Part shown: positions 1-12,387 of the stretch, piece by piece
Position numbering within the stretch: the stretch's first letter is position 1
How the letters are laid out: every line of letters starts with the position of its first letter
Origin: Thereva unica
Taxonomy: Eukaryota > Arthropoda > Insecta > Diptera > Therevidae
Direction of reading: 5' to 3'
Length of the DNA stretch: 64,000 nt
Assembly (NCBI GenBank): GCA_949987705.1
Contig: OX465281.1
Coordinates: 189,397,112-189,461,111, forward strand
Notes under the pieces: generated by a model
The model's input: only the letters and a program-made list of their open reading frames with translations
Database searches by the model: none
Told to the model about the DNA's origin: nothing
Position numbers and translations under genes: made by a program

Positions 1-780
1 AATTTGAAAAAATGTTCCGTTACCTGTCACTTTTCGGCCTGTCTTTAGCGCTAATCTGAATGAAAAGCTATTTATATTTGTGATAGGAAGCGTTGAAACA
101 AATAGTGAAAAGTGAAAAGTTGTAGTTTAACTCTTAAGGAAAAATGCAGTTGTGTTCGGTGCAGTGTCAAATCGCTATATTTTCCAAAAAATTAGTCTGA
201 AGTTTGTCCCTAGGTTTTGACGTCAAAGTTGTAACCCGCATGGTAAGTCGAAGTACTCCAAATTGTCTCATTTTATCATAAAATTTTTTAAACGCACTTA
301 TTGTTCAGACAATAACGAACATGTGCATACATTTTGTGACAAAAATAAGTTGAAATTGGTTGATTTTTGGGCAAAACTGGCTAACGTGAACGTAGGTTAC
401 ATTTAAATGTCAAAGTTGTAACTGCAATTAATTTGCTCATATTACATTAAATTCATCCCCGTAAAATTTCTTATGACCTATTGTAACTAGTTAAATCATA
501 TGTAACGTTTCCTTCGCTTAAATTGTTTCATGAATCTTAAAAAAAAGTAATTTAAGCGAATGTTAAATTGTAACCATCCGAATTTGAAATGTCAAAATTG
601 TACCATGTCATGTCATGTTTTCATAAAAAAAATATGCGCATTGAATTTTTTAATGTTCTACATCAGAAAACATTTATTTATGAAGTAAGAAACACAAAAA
701 ATATCATGGCGCGGTTGTGCTATCAATTTGAAATTTCATTTTTCCAATTAGCTCAAGTTAAAGGTTCTGGAGAATCGCCC
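1..780. other. AT-rich non-coding stretch, no gene seen
   Basis: I see no coding exon, TIR or tandem repeat here. The sequence is AT-rich, with scattered short motifs such as 'gtcaaagttgtaac' recurring loosely near 225 and 410. The only longer open frame runs into the TA microsatellite and the Helitron end and is not a gene. Confidence 0.5.
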
Positions 781-800
781 ATATATATATATACATATAC

Positions 801-841
<41 letters not shown>
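781..841. repeat. (TA)n/(CATA)n microsatellite, left flank of Helitron
   Basis: An almost pure TA run with a few C interruptions ends directly at the TC of the Helitron 5' end. A second TA run follows the Helitron 3' CTAG, which fits insertion between A and T inside a TA tract. Confidence 0.85.
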
Positions 842-844
<3 letters not shown>

Positions 845-1157
845 TTACTAATATTATAAATGCGAAAGTAACTCTGTCTGTCTGTCTGTCTGTTACGCTT
901 TCACGCCTAAACCACTGGACCGATTTTGATGAAATTTGCTACAGACATAGTTTATACCTTGGAGACGGACATAGGCTACTTTTTATGGAGAAAAAAAGGG
1001 TTGAAAGGGGTGAAATGGGGTTCAATCAGTTGTAAGGGGATTTTTTTCTTTACTTTTTTATTTGTTTTTTTTTGTTTTTGTTTTTTTTGAAGGAAAACAT
1101 TGCACATAATAAACAGTTTTTATTTAAAGGCGTTGCAAGGCACGCGGGTTTTATGCT

Positions 1158-2783
<1,626 letters not shown>

Positions 2784-2853
<70 letters not shown>
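2784..2853. repeat. (TA)n microsatellite between two TIR elements
   Basis: A pure TA run separates the TIR element ending at 2783 from the palindromic element starting CAGGGTGTTCC at 2854. Confidence 0.9.
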
Positions 2854-2856
<3 letters not shown>

Positions 2857-3753
2857 GGTGTTCCAAACCACCCGTACCACCCAAATATCTCTGAAATTTG
2901 GGATTGAAATAGAAAAACAAAAAACACGTGTTCAATATTTTTTGAAACTCTATCCGACCATACAAAAATGGACCCCCCAAACAACCCCCTCTTTGGGGGG
3001 TGGGGGGCAACTCTGGAAATTTAAATGGGACCCCCCATTTTTTTTGGCAGATTCGGAATCTTCATAAAAAAATATGAAAATTTTGTCCCAAGCATTTTTT
3101 ACGATTCGCCATAGATGGCGCTGTAATCGGAGGAAAACGTTTTTTATGACTTATTTATTTCCGCCGATTACAGCGCCATCTAAGGCGAATCACAAAAAAT
3201 GATAAGAATAAAATCTTCATATTTTTTCATGAAGAATCTAAATCTGCAATAAAAATTAGGGGTTTTAAAGTTAATAATCAAAATGGCTCTCTACCCCCAA
3301 GTTTTTGGAGGGGAAGGGATGCAGAATTGAAAACAAAATAAAAACCCCTATTTTTTATTACAGATTTAGATTCTTCATGAAAAAATATGAAGATTTTATT
3401 CTTATCATTTTTTGTGATTCGCCTTAGATGGCGCTGTAATCGGCGGAAATAAATAAGTCATAAAAAACGTTTTCCTCCGATTACAGCGCCATCTATGGCG
3501 AATCGTAAAAAATGCTTGGGACAAAATCTTCATATTTTTTTATGAAGATTCCGAATCTGCCAAAAAAAATGGGGGGTCCCATTTAAATTTCCAAAGTTGC
3601 CCCCCACCCCCCAAAGAGGGGGTTGTTTGGGGGGTCCATTTTTGTATGGTCGGATAGAGTTTCAAAAAATATTGAACACGTGTTTTTTGTTTTTCTATTT
3701 CAATCCCAAATTTCAGAGATATTTGGGTGGTACGGGTGGTTTGGAACACCCTG
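2854..3753. mobile_element. 900-bp palindromic (foldback) TIR element
   Basis: It begins CAGGGTGTTCCAAACC and ends with the exact complement. Arms of about 400 bases mirror each other around a centre near 3303 with only a short unpaired middle. Each arm holds its own hairpin: GATGGCGCTGTAATCGG near 3114 pairs with its complement near 3164-3182, and the same is mirrored at 3427-3494. TATATA lies on both sides, which fits a TA target as in Tc1/mariner-type MITEs. Open frames here occur as mirror-image pairs and are not genes. Confidence 0.8.
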
Positions 3754-3852
3754 TATATATACTAACAATAAAAACCATCCATTGACTTAATATTTTTCGA
3801 GATATGAATTTTACACAGATGAAATGCCTCAAAGAACATGGGTCTTGCGTCG

Positions 3853-4626
3853 GCCGCCATGAATCGGTATATTGAGTCTACTACATTACTTATTGTATTC
3901 TACTTATCATACCCTTTAATTTGATACCCATTTTGATAGGGTTGTGAAGAAAGTGGTAATCCGGCCTCTTTAGACGGCCGCCATGGATCTAAAGATATAT
4001 TTTGTATACTACATTGCTTATTGTATTCTACTTATCATACCCTTTCATTTGATACCCATGTCGAGGTGGTTGTGAAGAAAGTGGTACCCCGCCCTCTTGA
4101 GACGGCCGCCATGGATCTAAAGATATATTTTGTATACTACATTGCTTATTGTATTCTACTTAACATACCCTTTCATTTGATACCCATGTTGAGATGGTTG
4201 TGAAGAAAGTGGTAATCCGGCCTCTTGAGACGGCCGCCATGGATCTAAAGATATATTTTGTATACTACATTGCTTATTGTATTCTACTTATCATACCCTT
4301 TCATTTGATACCCATGTCGAGGTGGTTGTGAAGAAAGTGGTCCCCCGCCCTCTTGAGACGGCCGCCATGGATCTAAAGATATATTTTGTATACTACATTG
4401 CTTATTGTATTCTACTTAACATACCCTTTCATTTGATACCCATGTTGAGGTGGTTGTGAAGAAAGTGGTAATCCGGCCTCTTGAGACGGCCGCCATGGAT
4501 CTAAAGATATATTTTGTATACTACATTGCTTATTGTATTCTACTTATCATACCCTTTCATTTGATACCCATGTCGAGGTGGTTGTGAAGAAAGTGGTACA
4601 CCGCCCTCTTGAGACGGCCGCCATGG
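3853..4626 (+). repeat. Left 128-bp tandem array (about 6 units)
   Basis: The landmark GGCCGCCATG recurs at about 3853, 3977, 4105, 4233, 4361, 4489 and 4617, giving a 128-base period after the first 124-base unit. Units alternate between two forms: one with GTAATCCGG and AACATACCC, one with GTMCCCCGC-like sequence and ATCATACCC. Every unit can be read as a short open frame starting ATG, but the frame just follows the repeat. Confidence 0.9.
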
Positions 4627-5630
4627 ATCATTTTAGTTTCAATAGCGTCATGGCCTACCTACTGTTTGACAGCTGCGTAAATTTGAAATTTTCATTAAAT
4701 GTAATGATTCAATTTAATGACAATTTTACATTTGTCAAACAATAGGTAGGCCATGAAGCTATTGAAACTAAAATGAAGTGAAAATTCCTAAAATTACCAT
4801 TTTTTTTGGATTTTGCAGCTGTTTTTTTGGTTAAAGGTATAAAAAATAGCCTACGACCTATTCTCAGACCTACATGTGTTGGTAAGCGACGGAACCCCTC
4901 CACTAACATTTAAATCTTATGGTATGCTATTAAAGTACAAATTGACTTTTAAGTATTATTACGAATCTTTTGTATGGGAATATAGAGGAGTGTTTTTTTG
5001 TTTTTTCAGGCAATTTTTTAAAGTTTTCTCTCCGTAAGAACCATCCTCGTACTTCAACGAATATTCGAAAACAAAAATTAGTCCAATAGGTCCAGCCGTT
5101 CTCGAGTTTTGCGCTTAGCAACACATTTAGCGATTCAAAACTCGCAAAACTCGAGAACGGCTGGACCTATTGGACTAATTTTTGTTTTCGAATATTCGTT
5201 GAAGTACGAGGATGGTTCTTACGGAGAGAAAACTTTAAAAAATTGCCTGAAAAAACAAAAAAAACACTCCTCTATATTCCCATACAAAAGATTCGTAATA
5301 ATACTTAAAAGTCAATTTGTACTTTAATAGCATACCATAAGATTTAAATGTTAGTGGAGGGGTTCCATCGCTTACCAACACATGTAGGTCTGAGAATAGG
5401 TCGTAGGCTATTTTTTATACCTTTAACCAAAAAAACAGCTGCAAAATCCAAAAAAAATGGTAATTTTAGGAATTTTCACTTCATTTTAGTTTCAATAGCT
5501 TCATGGCCTACCTATTGTTTGACAAATGTAAAATTGTCATTAAATTGTATCATTACATTTAATGAAAATTTCAAATTTACGCAGCTGTCAAACAGTAGGT
5601 AGGCCATGACGCTATTGAAACTAAAATGAT
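4627..5630. repeat. Central ~1-kb palindrome with nested hairpins
   Basis: The sequence from 4627 mirrors that ending at 5630, with the centre near 5128. Each arm starts with its own hairpin of about 145 bases: TTTTAGTTTCAATAGCGTC at 4630 folds back on its complement near 4755-4775, and the same occurs at 5480-5628. The inner arms (4776-5110 and 5140-5480) are nearly perfect complements, including the CTCGAGTTTTGCG segment at the centre. Confidence 0.9.
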
Positions 5631-7430
5631 CCATGGCGGCCGTCTCAAGAGGCCGGATTACCACTTTCTTCACAACCACCTCAACATGGGTATCAAATGA
5701 AAGGGTATGTTAAGTACAATACAATAAGCTATGTAGTATACAAAATATATCTTTAGATCCATGGCGGCCGTCTCAAGAGGGCGGGGGACCACTTTCTTCA
5801 CAACCACCTCGACATGGGTATCAAATGAAAGGGTATGATAAGTAGAATACAATAAGCAATGTAGTATACAAAATATATCTTTAGATCCATGGCGGCCGTC
5901 TCAAGAGGCCGGATTACCACTTTCTTCACAACCATCTCAACATGGGTATCAAATGAAAGGGTATGTTAAGTAGAATACAATAAGCAATGTAGTATACAAA
6001 ATATATCTTTAGATCCATGGCGGCCGTCTCAAGAGGGCGGGGGACCACTTTCTTCACAACCACCTCGACATGGGTATCAAATGAAAGGGTATGATAAGTA
6101 GAATACAATAAGCAATGTAGTATACAAAATATATCTTTAGATCCATGGCGGCCGTCTCAAGAGGGCGGGGTACCACTTTCTTCACAACCACCTCGACATG
6201 GGTATCAAATGAAAGGGTATGTTAAGTAGAATACAATAAGCAATGTAGTATACAAAATATATCTTTAGAACCATGGCGGCCGTCTCAAGAGGGCGGGGTA
6301 CCACTTTCTTCACAACCACCTCGACATGGGTATCAAATTAAAGGGTATGTTAAGTAGAATACAATAAGCAATGTAGTATACAAAATATATCTTTAGATCC
6401 ATGGCGGCCGTCTCAAGAGGCCGGATTACCACTTTCTTCACAACCACCTCAACATGGGTATCAAATGAAAGGGTATGTTAAGTAGAATACAATAAGCAAT
6501 GTAGTATACAAAATATATCTTTAGATCCATGGCGGCCGTCTCAAGAGGGCGGGGGACCACTTTCTTCACAACCACCTCGACATGGGTATCAAATGAAAGG
6601 GTATGATAAGTAGAATACAATAAGCAATGTAGTATACAAAATATATCTTTAGATCCATGGCGGCCGTCTCAAGAGGCCGGATTACCACTTTCTTCACAAC
6701 CATCTCAACATGGGTATCAAATGAAAGGGTATGTTAAGTAGAATACAATAAGCAATGTAGTATACAAAATATATCTTTAGATCCATGGCGGCCGTCTCAA
6801 GAGGGCGGGGTACCACTTTCTTCACAACCACCTCGACATGGGTATCAAATGAAAGGGTATGTTAAGTAGAATACAATAAGCAATGTAGTATACAAAATAT
6901 ATCTTTAGATCCATGGCGGCCGTCTCAAGAGGCCGGATTACCACTTTCTTCACAACCACCTCAACATGGGTATCAAATGAAAGGGTATGTTAAGTAGAAT
7001 ACAATAAGCAATGTAGTATACAAAATATATCTTTAGATCCATGGCGGCCGTCTCAAGAGGGCGGGGTACCACTTTCTTCACAACCACCTCGACATGGGTA
7101 TCAAATGAAAGGGTATGATAAGTAGAATACAATAAGCAATGTAGTATACAAAATATATCTTTAGATCCATGGCGGCCGTCTCAAGAGGCCGAATTACCAC
7201 TTTCTTCACAACCACCTCGACATGGGTATCAAATGAAAGGGTATGATAAGTAGAATACAATAAGCAATGTAGTATACAAAATATATCTTTAGATCCATGG
7301 CGGCCGTCTAAAGAGGCCGGATTACCACTTTCTTCACAACCCTATCAAAATGGGTATCAAATTAAAGGGTATGATAAGTAGAATACAATAAGTAATGTAG
7401 TAGACTCAATATACCGATTCATGGCGGCCG
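5631..7430 (-). repeat. Right 128-bp tandem array (about 14 units)
   Basis: Complement of the left array. CATGGCGGCCGTC recurs every ~128 bases from 5633 to about 7423. The two unit types mostly alternate, giving a 256-base higher-order repeat. Near 6150-6300 two GGGGTACC-type units are adjacent, breaking the alternation. Units at the outer edge (7200-7420) are more diverged. Confidence 0.9.
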
Positions 7431-7563
7431 ACGCAAGACCGATGTTCTTTGAGGCATTTCATCTGTGTAAAATTCATATCTCGAAAAATATTAAGTCAAT
7501 GGATGGTTTTTATTGTTTACTATTGACTTATGGGTGCAGCGTAGGCGCACCGGGTCCCAGCTA

Positions 7564-7564
<1 letters not shown>

Positions 7565-7614
<50 letters not shown>
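7565..7614. repeat. (TA)n microsatellite, right flank of Helitron
   Basis: A TA run follows the CTAG of the Helitron directly and leads into the inverted second Helitron 5' segment (caagcataaaacccgcg). Confidence 0.85.
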
Positions 7615-7616
<2 letters not shown>

Positions 7617-7921
7617 AGCATAAAACCCGCGTGCCTTGCAACGCCTTTAAATAAAAACTGTTTATTATGTGCAATGTTTTCCTTCAAAAACAAAAAAAAA
7701 CAAAAAAGTAAAGAAAAAAATCCCCTTACAACTGATTGAACCCCATTTCACCCCCTTCAACCTTTTTTTTTTCTCCATAAAAAGTAGCCTATGTCCGTCT
7801 CCAAGGTATAAACTATGTCTGTAGCAAATTTCATCAAAATCGGTCCAGTGGTTTAGGCGTGAAAGCGTAACAGACAGACAAACAGACAGAGTTACTTTCG
7901 CATTTATAATATTAGTAAGGA
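7615..7921 (-). mobile_element. Second Helitron 5' end, inverted, truncated at TA run
   Basis: This is the near-exact complement of 842-1158, starting at 7921 with TCCTTACTAATATTATAAA on the minus strand and ending at the same gcttg/TA junction. It looks like an older minus-strand Helitron whose internal TA tract received the 842-7564 element. Its 3' end is not visible in the window. Confidence 0.75.
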
Positions 7922-7942
7922 TATATATACATATATACATAT

Positions 7943-8199
7943 GAGGAGCTGGCGAACAAAACCGGAGTAGTCCACTCAAATTTCAAAAGCATTTTTTTTC
8001 GAATCGTGGTGTCCAAGACCAGTTGGGTCTATTCCTGTTAATATTTTCAATCAAAAACGGCTCTACGTTAGCCAAAACAAGCTTTTAAAAGTGCATTTTC
8101 AAACAAAATCGGAGCAGTTCCATATATTAATATTAGTTTTTTACCCAGTGTGTAAAATTTATTTTTGCGGACTAATCCGGGTTTGTTCGCCAGCTCCTC
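7943..8199. mobile_element. 257-bp MITE, GAGGAGCTGGCGAAC ends
   Basis: The left end GAGGAGCTGGCGAACAAAA and the complement of the right end match, and the similarity (CCGGANTAGTCC) extends inward to about 40 bases. It is flanked by AT on both sides (TA-type target). No coding capacity. Confidence 0.75.
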
Positions 8200-8624
8200 A
8201 TATATAGAGTTTCCCTTCTAACACAGAAGGCGCACTTCCCAGCAGGGCTGAGAAATATTTACCACTGCCGTGGCTCAGCTGAGACATGCAAACATAAAAG
8301 ATTAAGTACCAATAAAAATTGCATGCAAAACAAATAAACAGTCATGAGACAACAAATAGACTCCTTTTAAGCAGGTCTTTGTTAGTGCTCACGCTAAAAA
8401 CATTAATACATATTTTTATTTACATTAATGAACATGCGATTAACAGGCTCAAATCGGCCATAATTGGTGTTAGGAGTTGATGTGTAAGAGCGGTGGTCCT
8501 CTCAGATTGTATCGGCTCTCTCTAAACGACGCACGGCGCCTTAGAAAACCTGAGTCGACACGTCCATTAAGAAGCTGGTGGACGAAAACAACATCGGCCA
8601 CCTCACGACGCTTGTGGAGAGTAT

Positions 8625-9962
8625 TTAAGTTGATAACTTAAGTCGGTATTCATATGGTGGAAGAATTAAAGGGTCTTCCCAAGGAAGGTGATTCAATGCG
8701 AATCGAACGAACCTACGTTGAACCGACTCAATTTTTCCAACATGCGAAGAATAGTAAGGAGACCAAACCTGGGACGCATATTCAAGTAAAGGTCTGACAA
8801 GGGAAATGTAGAGGTGTTTAGTGATCAGGGTGCTGTTAAATTCTTTGGACCACCTTTTTATAAAACCCAAGACTAAGCTGCTCTTGGAAGAAATATAGTT
8901 GATATGAGTAGAAAAGTCCAGCTTGGTGTCAAATCTAATCCCGAGATCTTTGACAAAATTAACACGGGGGACACCCTCACTAGAAAATGAGTAGTTATAA
9001 ATTATAGGATCACGTCGCCTACAAAAAGTCATGACTTCGCATTTACTAATATTAACCAGGTTGTTGTTAGCGCACCAGGAGTAAAAGGTGTCGAGGTCGA
9101 CTTGCAAAAGTTTGCAGTCCTCCATACTCTTTACGTGACTGTACAATTTGATGTCATCAGCATAAATCAGGATTCTGCAGTGTCTTAGCAAGGTAACAAT
9201 ATCATCAATAGAAAGAATAAAGAGGATAGAGCCAAGATGACTGCCTTGAGAGACACCGGATGACGCCTCAATGGTCGCGGCTTTGGATCCACGGAAAAGG
9301 ACTTGGTAGGTCCTGTCAGCTAAGTAGGACTGGAACCATAATAGAAGGGCTCCAGGGAAACCTAACTTTTTTAGTTTGAAAAGTATAATGGAGTGGGAAA
9401 GCTTGTCAAATGCCTTACTGAAATCAGTGTAAACACAATCAGTTTGGCAACCGGAAACGAAGCCTTCAACAGCATGGGAAGTGAATTCAAGGAGATTGGT
9501 GGTAGTGGAACGAGCTGGAAGGAAACCATGTTGGTTCGTAGAAATAAGTTTCTTGCAGATGGGCACGATTGCAGAATAAATGATTGACTCAAAAAGCTTT
9601 GGTATGACAGACAGCTTGGCAATTGGTCTGTAGTTCGATATTTCGTTCTTGCTACCACTTTTGTGAATAGGAATTATGAACGAATTCTTCCAAAGAGTAG
9701 GGAAGTACCCTTTATCCAGGGACTTTTGAAAAAGGGTTTTCAGTGGACACTGGAGAACCTCCACACTGGATTTAAGGACAGCAGGAGGGATACCGTCAGG
9801 GCCGGAAGTGAAATCGTATGGGAGTTCATCAATATGTTTCATGATATCGTCAATGGAGATTGAGAGAGACAAACTAGTAGCCTTTGGCATCCTTGGTGTT
9901 CTCGGAATGGAAACGTTTGAGTGATGTGCTCGAGTACGGAACAAAGAGCTTGGTAAGGGCAC
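8625..9962 (-). pseudogene. LINE-A ORF2 reverse transcriptase (partial)
   Basis: Reverse transcriptase of a Jockey/I-type LINE, which copies its RNA into DNA at the insertion site. The 445-residue frame contains SNYRPIAKLSVIPKL (about 109-123), YTDFSKAFD (178-186), GVSQGSHLGS (236-245, usually GVPQGS) and the catalytic YADD (267-270), followed by the thumb and a conserved tail with LVRPLLEYASQVWSP. The N-terminal endonuclease is absent. The stop at 8625 comes early: a single-base change in frame would let the reading continue another ~50 codons through LLNGRVDSGFLRRR-like sequence to about 8477, so I read it as a frameshift. The frame starts in sequence shared with ORF1, so the listed Met is not a real start. 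Confidence 0.85.
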
Positions 9963-10572
9963 CAGCAGGCCAGAAACCAGGATCTAAAAGAGTCTCGGCA
10001 ATAACGGGCGGTGCAGACAAAACGAAAGAAGCAACAGGCTTGGAAGCCTTGCTGACTTTTCTGCATGAAACAGTCCCAGGGTCTATAGATTTCTTCCTTA
10101 AATGTTCACAGACAGACTCCGTCGTAGTTTCAGGAGAGAATCGTGATATAAAGATATCTAAAGGTCTCGGAATCGTAATCAGCGGGGTGCACGGTTCTAG
10201 GGGAACTGTAGCTTCAGTGACCGGGGGGTTGGCCACTATTAAGGTCGAAGACGTTGATACCGAGACCGGCCTAGAGATCGATTCTATCCCTGGAACGCGG
10301 GGCAAGAAACTCGGGGTGACACCGTCACCAATGATGGCTTGGCGATTTCGATTTTTCCTGCGACTTTTACGACGCACCTTAATAATAGGAGCAATTGAAT
10401 TGACGGCGAGCAAGAAGACGTTCTCCGAACGAGAAGTAGGCGCGGGACAGGGTGAAGACAGAGGCTGCTCCTCAACCTGCAGAGCGTCATCAGATGCTGC
10501 CGTCGCTGGGGAGGTCTTATTTGTAACAACGACGCTCTCCATGTCTTGTTGTGGATGAACTCCAAGAACCAC
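9874..10572 (-). pseudogene. LINE-A ORF1-like protein, C-terminus fused to ORF2 remnant
   Basis: A 232-residue frame, Ser/Pro-rich at the N-terminus, with a basic patch (VRRKSRRKNRNR, about residues 76-87). A conserved block follows, ISRFSPETTTESVCEHLRKK through CRKVSKASKPVASF and WPAGALTKLF, typical of the nucleic-acid-binding domain at the end of such LINE ORF1 proteins. The last ~25 residues come from the sequence in front of the RT, read in a different frame, so the natural C-terminus is lost. The same block recurs at 39690-39830 on the plus strand. An equally long antisense frame is only its shadow. Confidence 0.7.
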
Positions 10573-10699
10573 TCGGTGTACAAAACTTCTTCATCCAGGA
10601 TTAAATAAATAATGTTGTCATCTTGGTTAAATGGTGAAACAGGTAGGGATGATGCACATCACATTGGCCATAGTATAACAGATTACTCCCAAGCGCCGA

Positions 10700-12284
10700 A
10701 AACGAAAGCGAAAATTTGGCTTTAGGAAGGCTAGATTGACAAAGGATGCTTCCAATATGGTGACAAATGTAACAATAATATCAGTAGAAAATCAGTTATT
10801 GCAGGTCTGTTTACTGATCGAACCAGTAAAAAGTTTTCTCTAAAAATTAATCAGTAAAAAATTTTCAAGCAGTGAATTATGATTTCACCGGTAGTCCAGG
10901 AGAGATAGGGAAAAAGTATTTAAAAGTTGAAATAAATCTACCCTGAGATTTCTTGACGCTATAATTAAGAGAAAAATCGTAGGAATTTAATGAATGTATT
11001 TTGGATAAAATTGGTCCAGGGCAACAGGTGGTAAAAAGCTAATAATAGTAGCGAAAACACGTTTTTCCACGTTTTGGGTACGAAAAAAATGTTGTTTTGG
11101 AAAACAAAAAATACTACATAATAGTGCTTAAGAAGACGAAAATTATGAGTTTTGGACCATTGATATCGGTCAACAGGTTTTTGCAGAAAAATTCAAAAAC
11201 CATTAAAAATGCCGTTTTTTGATATTTAATTATAGGGAGTGAAATTATCGTAGAACCTTGCGTCAGGGTTTAAATTGTGGCCAATGATGGTGCCTACCTA
11301 CAATAATAATTTCATGAAAAAATAATGGTAACTTTTCCAGTAAATCTCAAAAATGTAAAAACACCTGTTTCACAAAAAAAGACGAATTGCGACTTTCAGC
11401 ATAGGGGGCTAAACTCGCACTTAGCACTTCCACTATGCTGAAAATCGTAATTCGATTAAAACGTCACTTTCTTCAACTCAAAAAACTTGTCACAAATCAC
11501 GACTCGACATTCAGCACAGGGGCCTTCAGTTCAACTTCTTCAGTTTTTGATTTTTTTAAGTTATGTGTGCAGATAAATAAAGGGAATTGTCCAATTTCTA
11601 TGGGACTTTGGCCACTCTTAAACAAACAGTTCAGCTAATAATATGTAATTGATTTATTAGCTCAAATCAGTAAGAATGAGGATCTACAGCTAGTTTTATA
11701 TCAAGATTTTTATTTAGATATTTTTTTAACATTTAATTGAAACAGGTTATGTATGAAATAAAACTCGTTTTTTTTAATTATGTTTATTTATTACGCAGAT
11801 TCATAAGTTATGAGAACATTGTCATTATTAGAATTTTTAATTATGTTATTTAATGAAAACTATATTCAATATAGTGGAGAGATTGCATTGTATTTTAAAT
11901 CGATTTGAATTTGTTGGTTTATGGAGTTTTGATTTGGCAACACTGAAACCAAATCCGAAGCCGGTTCATGTGTAGAATCAAATCAAATACTAAAAAAAGG
12001 TTTTTTTACAATGCCAATTGATACAAAGTTATTTGCACCAGATGTTTACTAAAATAGAATTTAAAATATTGGTAAATTATTTTTTTGCATAGCATCGCGT
12101 ACAAAAATGGCCAAGTTCAGACAATTCCCTTTCATATTATAACCGCTGTTAGCGAATATCATAACGAACAGCCTCTTTTTTTCGATTTTTCGGACCTACA
12201 CATATCGAGATATGCGCATTTATATTTAGAGAGAAATGGTAAATTTTTTGCATAATGGCCGATAACGATAACTTACGTAGCGGC
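10700..12284. other. AT-rich, gene-free spacer with one hairpin
   Basis: No coding or transposon ends are clear. At 11383-11454 a 22-base stem (CGAATTGCGACTTTCAGCATAG against its complement with two mismatches) encloses a ~28-base loop. A short inverted pair AAAGGGAATTGTC / GACAATTCCCTTT lies at 11578 and 12119. Confidence 0.5.
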
Positions 12285-12313
12285 CATGGAGCCTAGACAA
12301 GGAGTTAAAACTC
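12285..12313. repeat. 29-bp perfect inverted repeat, left copy
   Basis: CCATGGAGCCTAGACAAGG followed by AGTTAAAACT is the exact reverse complement of 16786-16814. The two copies bracket LINE-B. Confidence 0.9.
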
Positions 12314-12387
12314 TTATGGCGAAAATAACCGGAAATGGAAGGTTGCAGAAACTAAACTTCTAGTTCCTTTTTTGCCACAGATGTCGC

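Larger units (their letters stand above)
3762..7521. mobile_element. Foldback-like element: inverted 128-bp tandem arrays
   Basis: The outer arms are complementary: aacaataaaaaccatccat near 3764 matches its complement near 7502-7518, and about 90 bases inward of each continue to match. Inside each arm is a tandem array of a ~128-bp unit, on opposite strands (about 6 units left, about 14 right), around a ~1-kb central palindrome. Long inverted termini built of tandem repeats with unequal arm lengths are the hallmark of foldback elements such as FB or Galileo (P superfamily). No transposase is present, so the family cannot be assigned. The right end abuts the Helitron 3' hairpin and the left end abuts the TA of the palindromic element. 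Confidence 0.65.
8210..10690 (-). mobile_element. LINE-A: internally deleted APE-type non-LTR retrotransposon
   Basis: Reading right to left it holds a 5' region, an ORF1 (10572-9874) and an ORF2 reverse transcriptase (9962-8625) followed by a 3' region near 8620-8220. The endonuclease that should precede the RT is missing: ORF1 ends directly against the RT start, which implies an internal deletion of roughly 1 kb. A second copy on the plus strand at 39660-40797 keeps the endonuclease but is full of stops. Confidence 0.8.

Noticed and set aside
4021..7260. Many near-identical 60-codon frames beginning MYSTYHTLSF
   Set aside because: They only follow the 128-bp tandem repeat and change with its period; no splice or start context.
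3853..7430. Possible CRISPR array
   Set aside because: The units are contiguous ~128-bp tandem repeats with no spacers, in a eukaryotic context.
9884..10558. 224-codon plus-strand frame
   Set aside because: Antisense shadow of the LINE-A ORF1, which has recognisable motifs on the minus strand.
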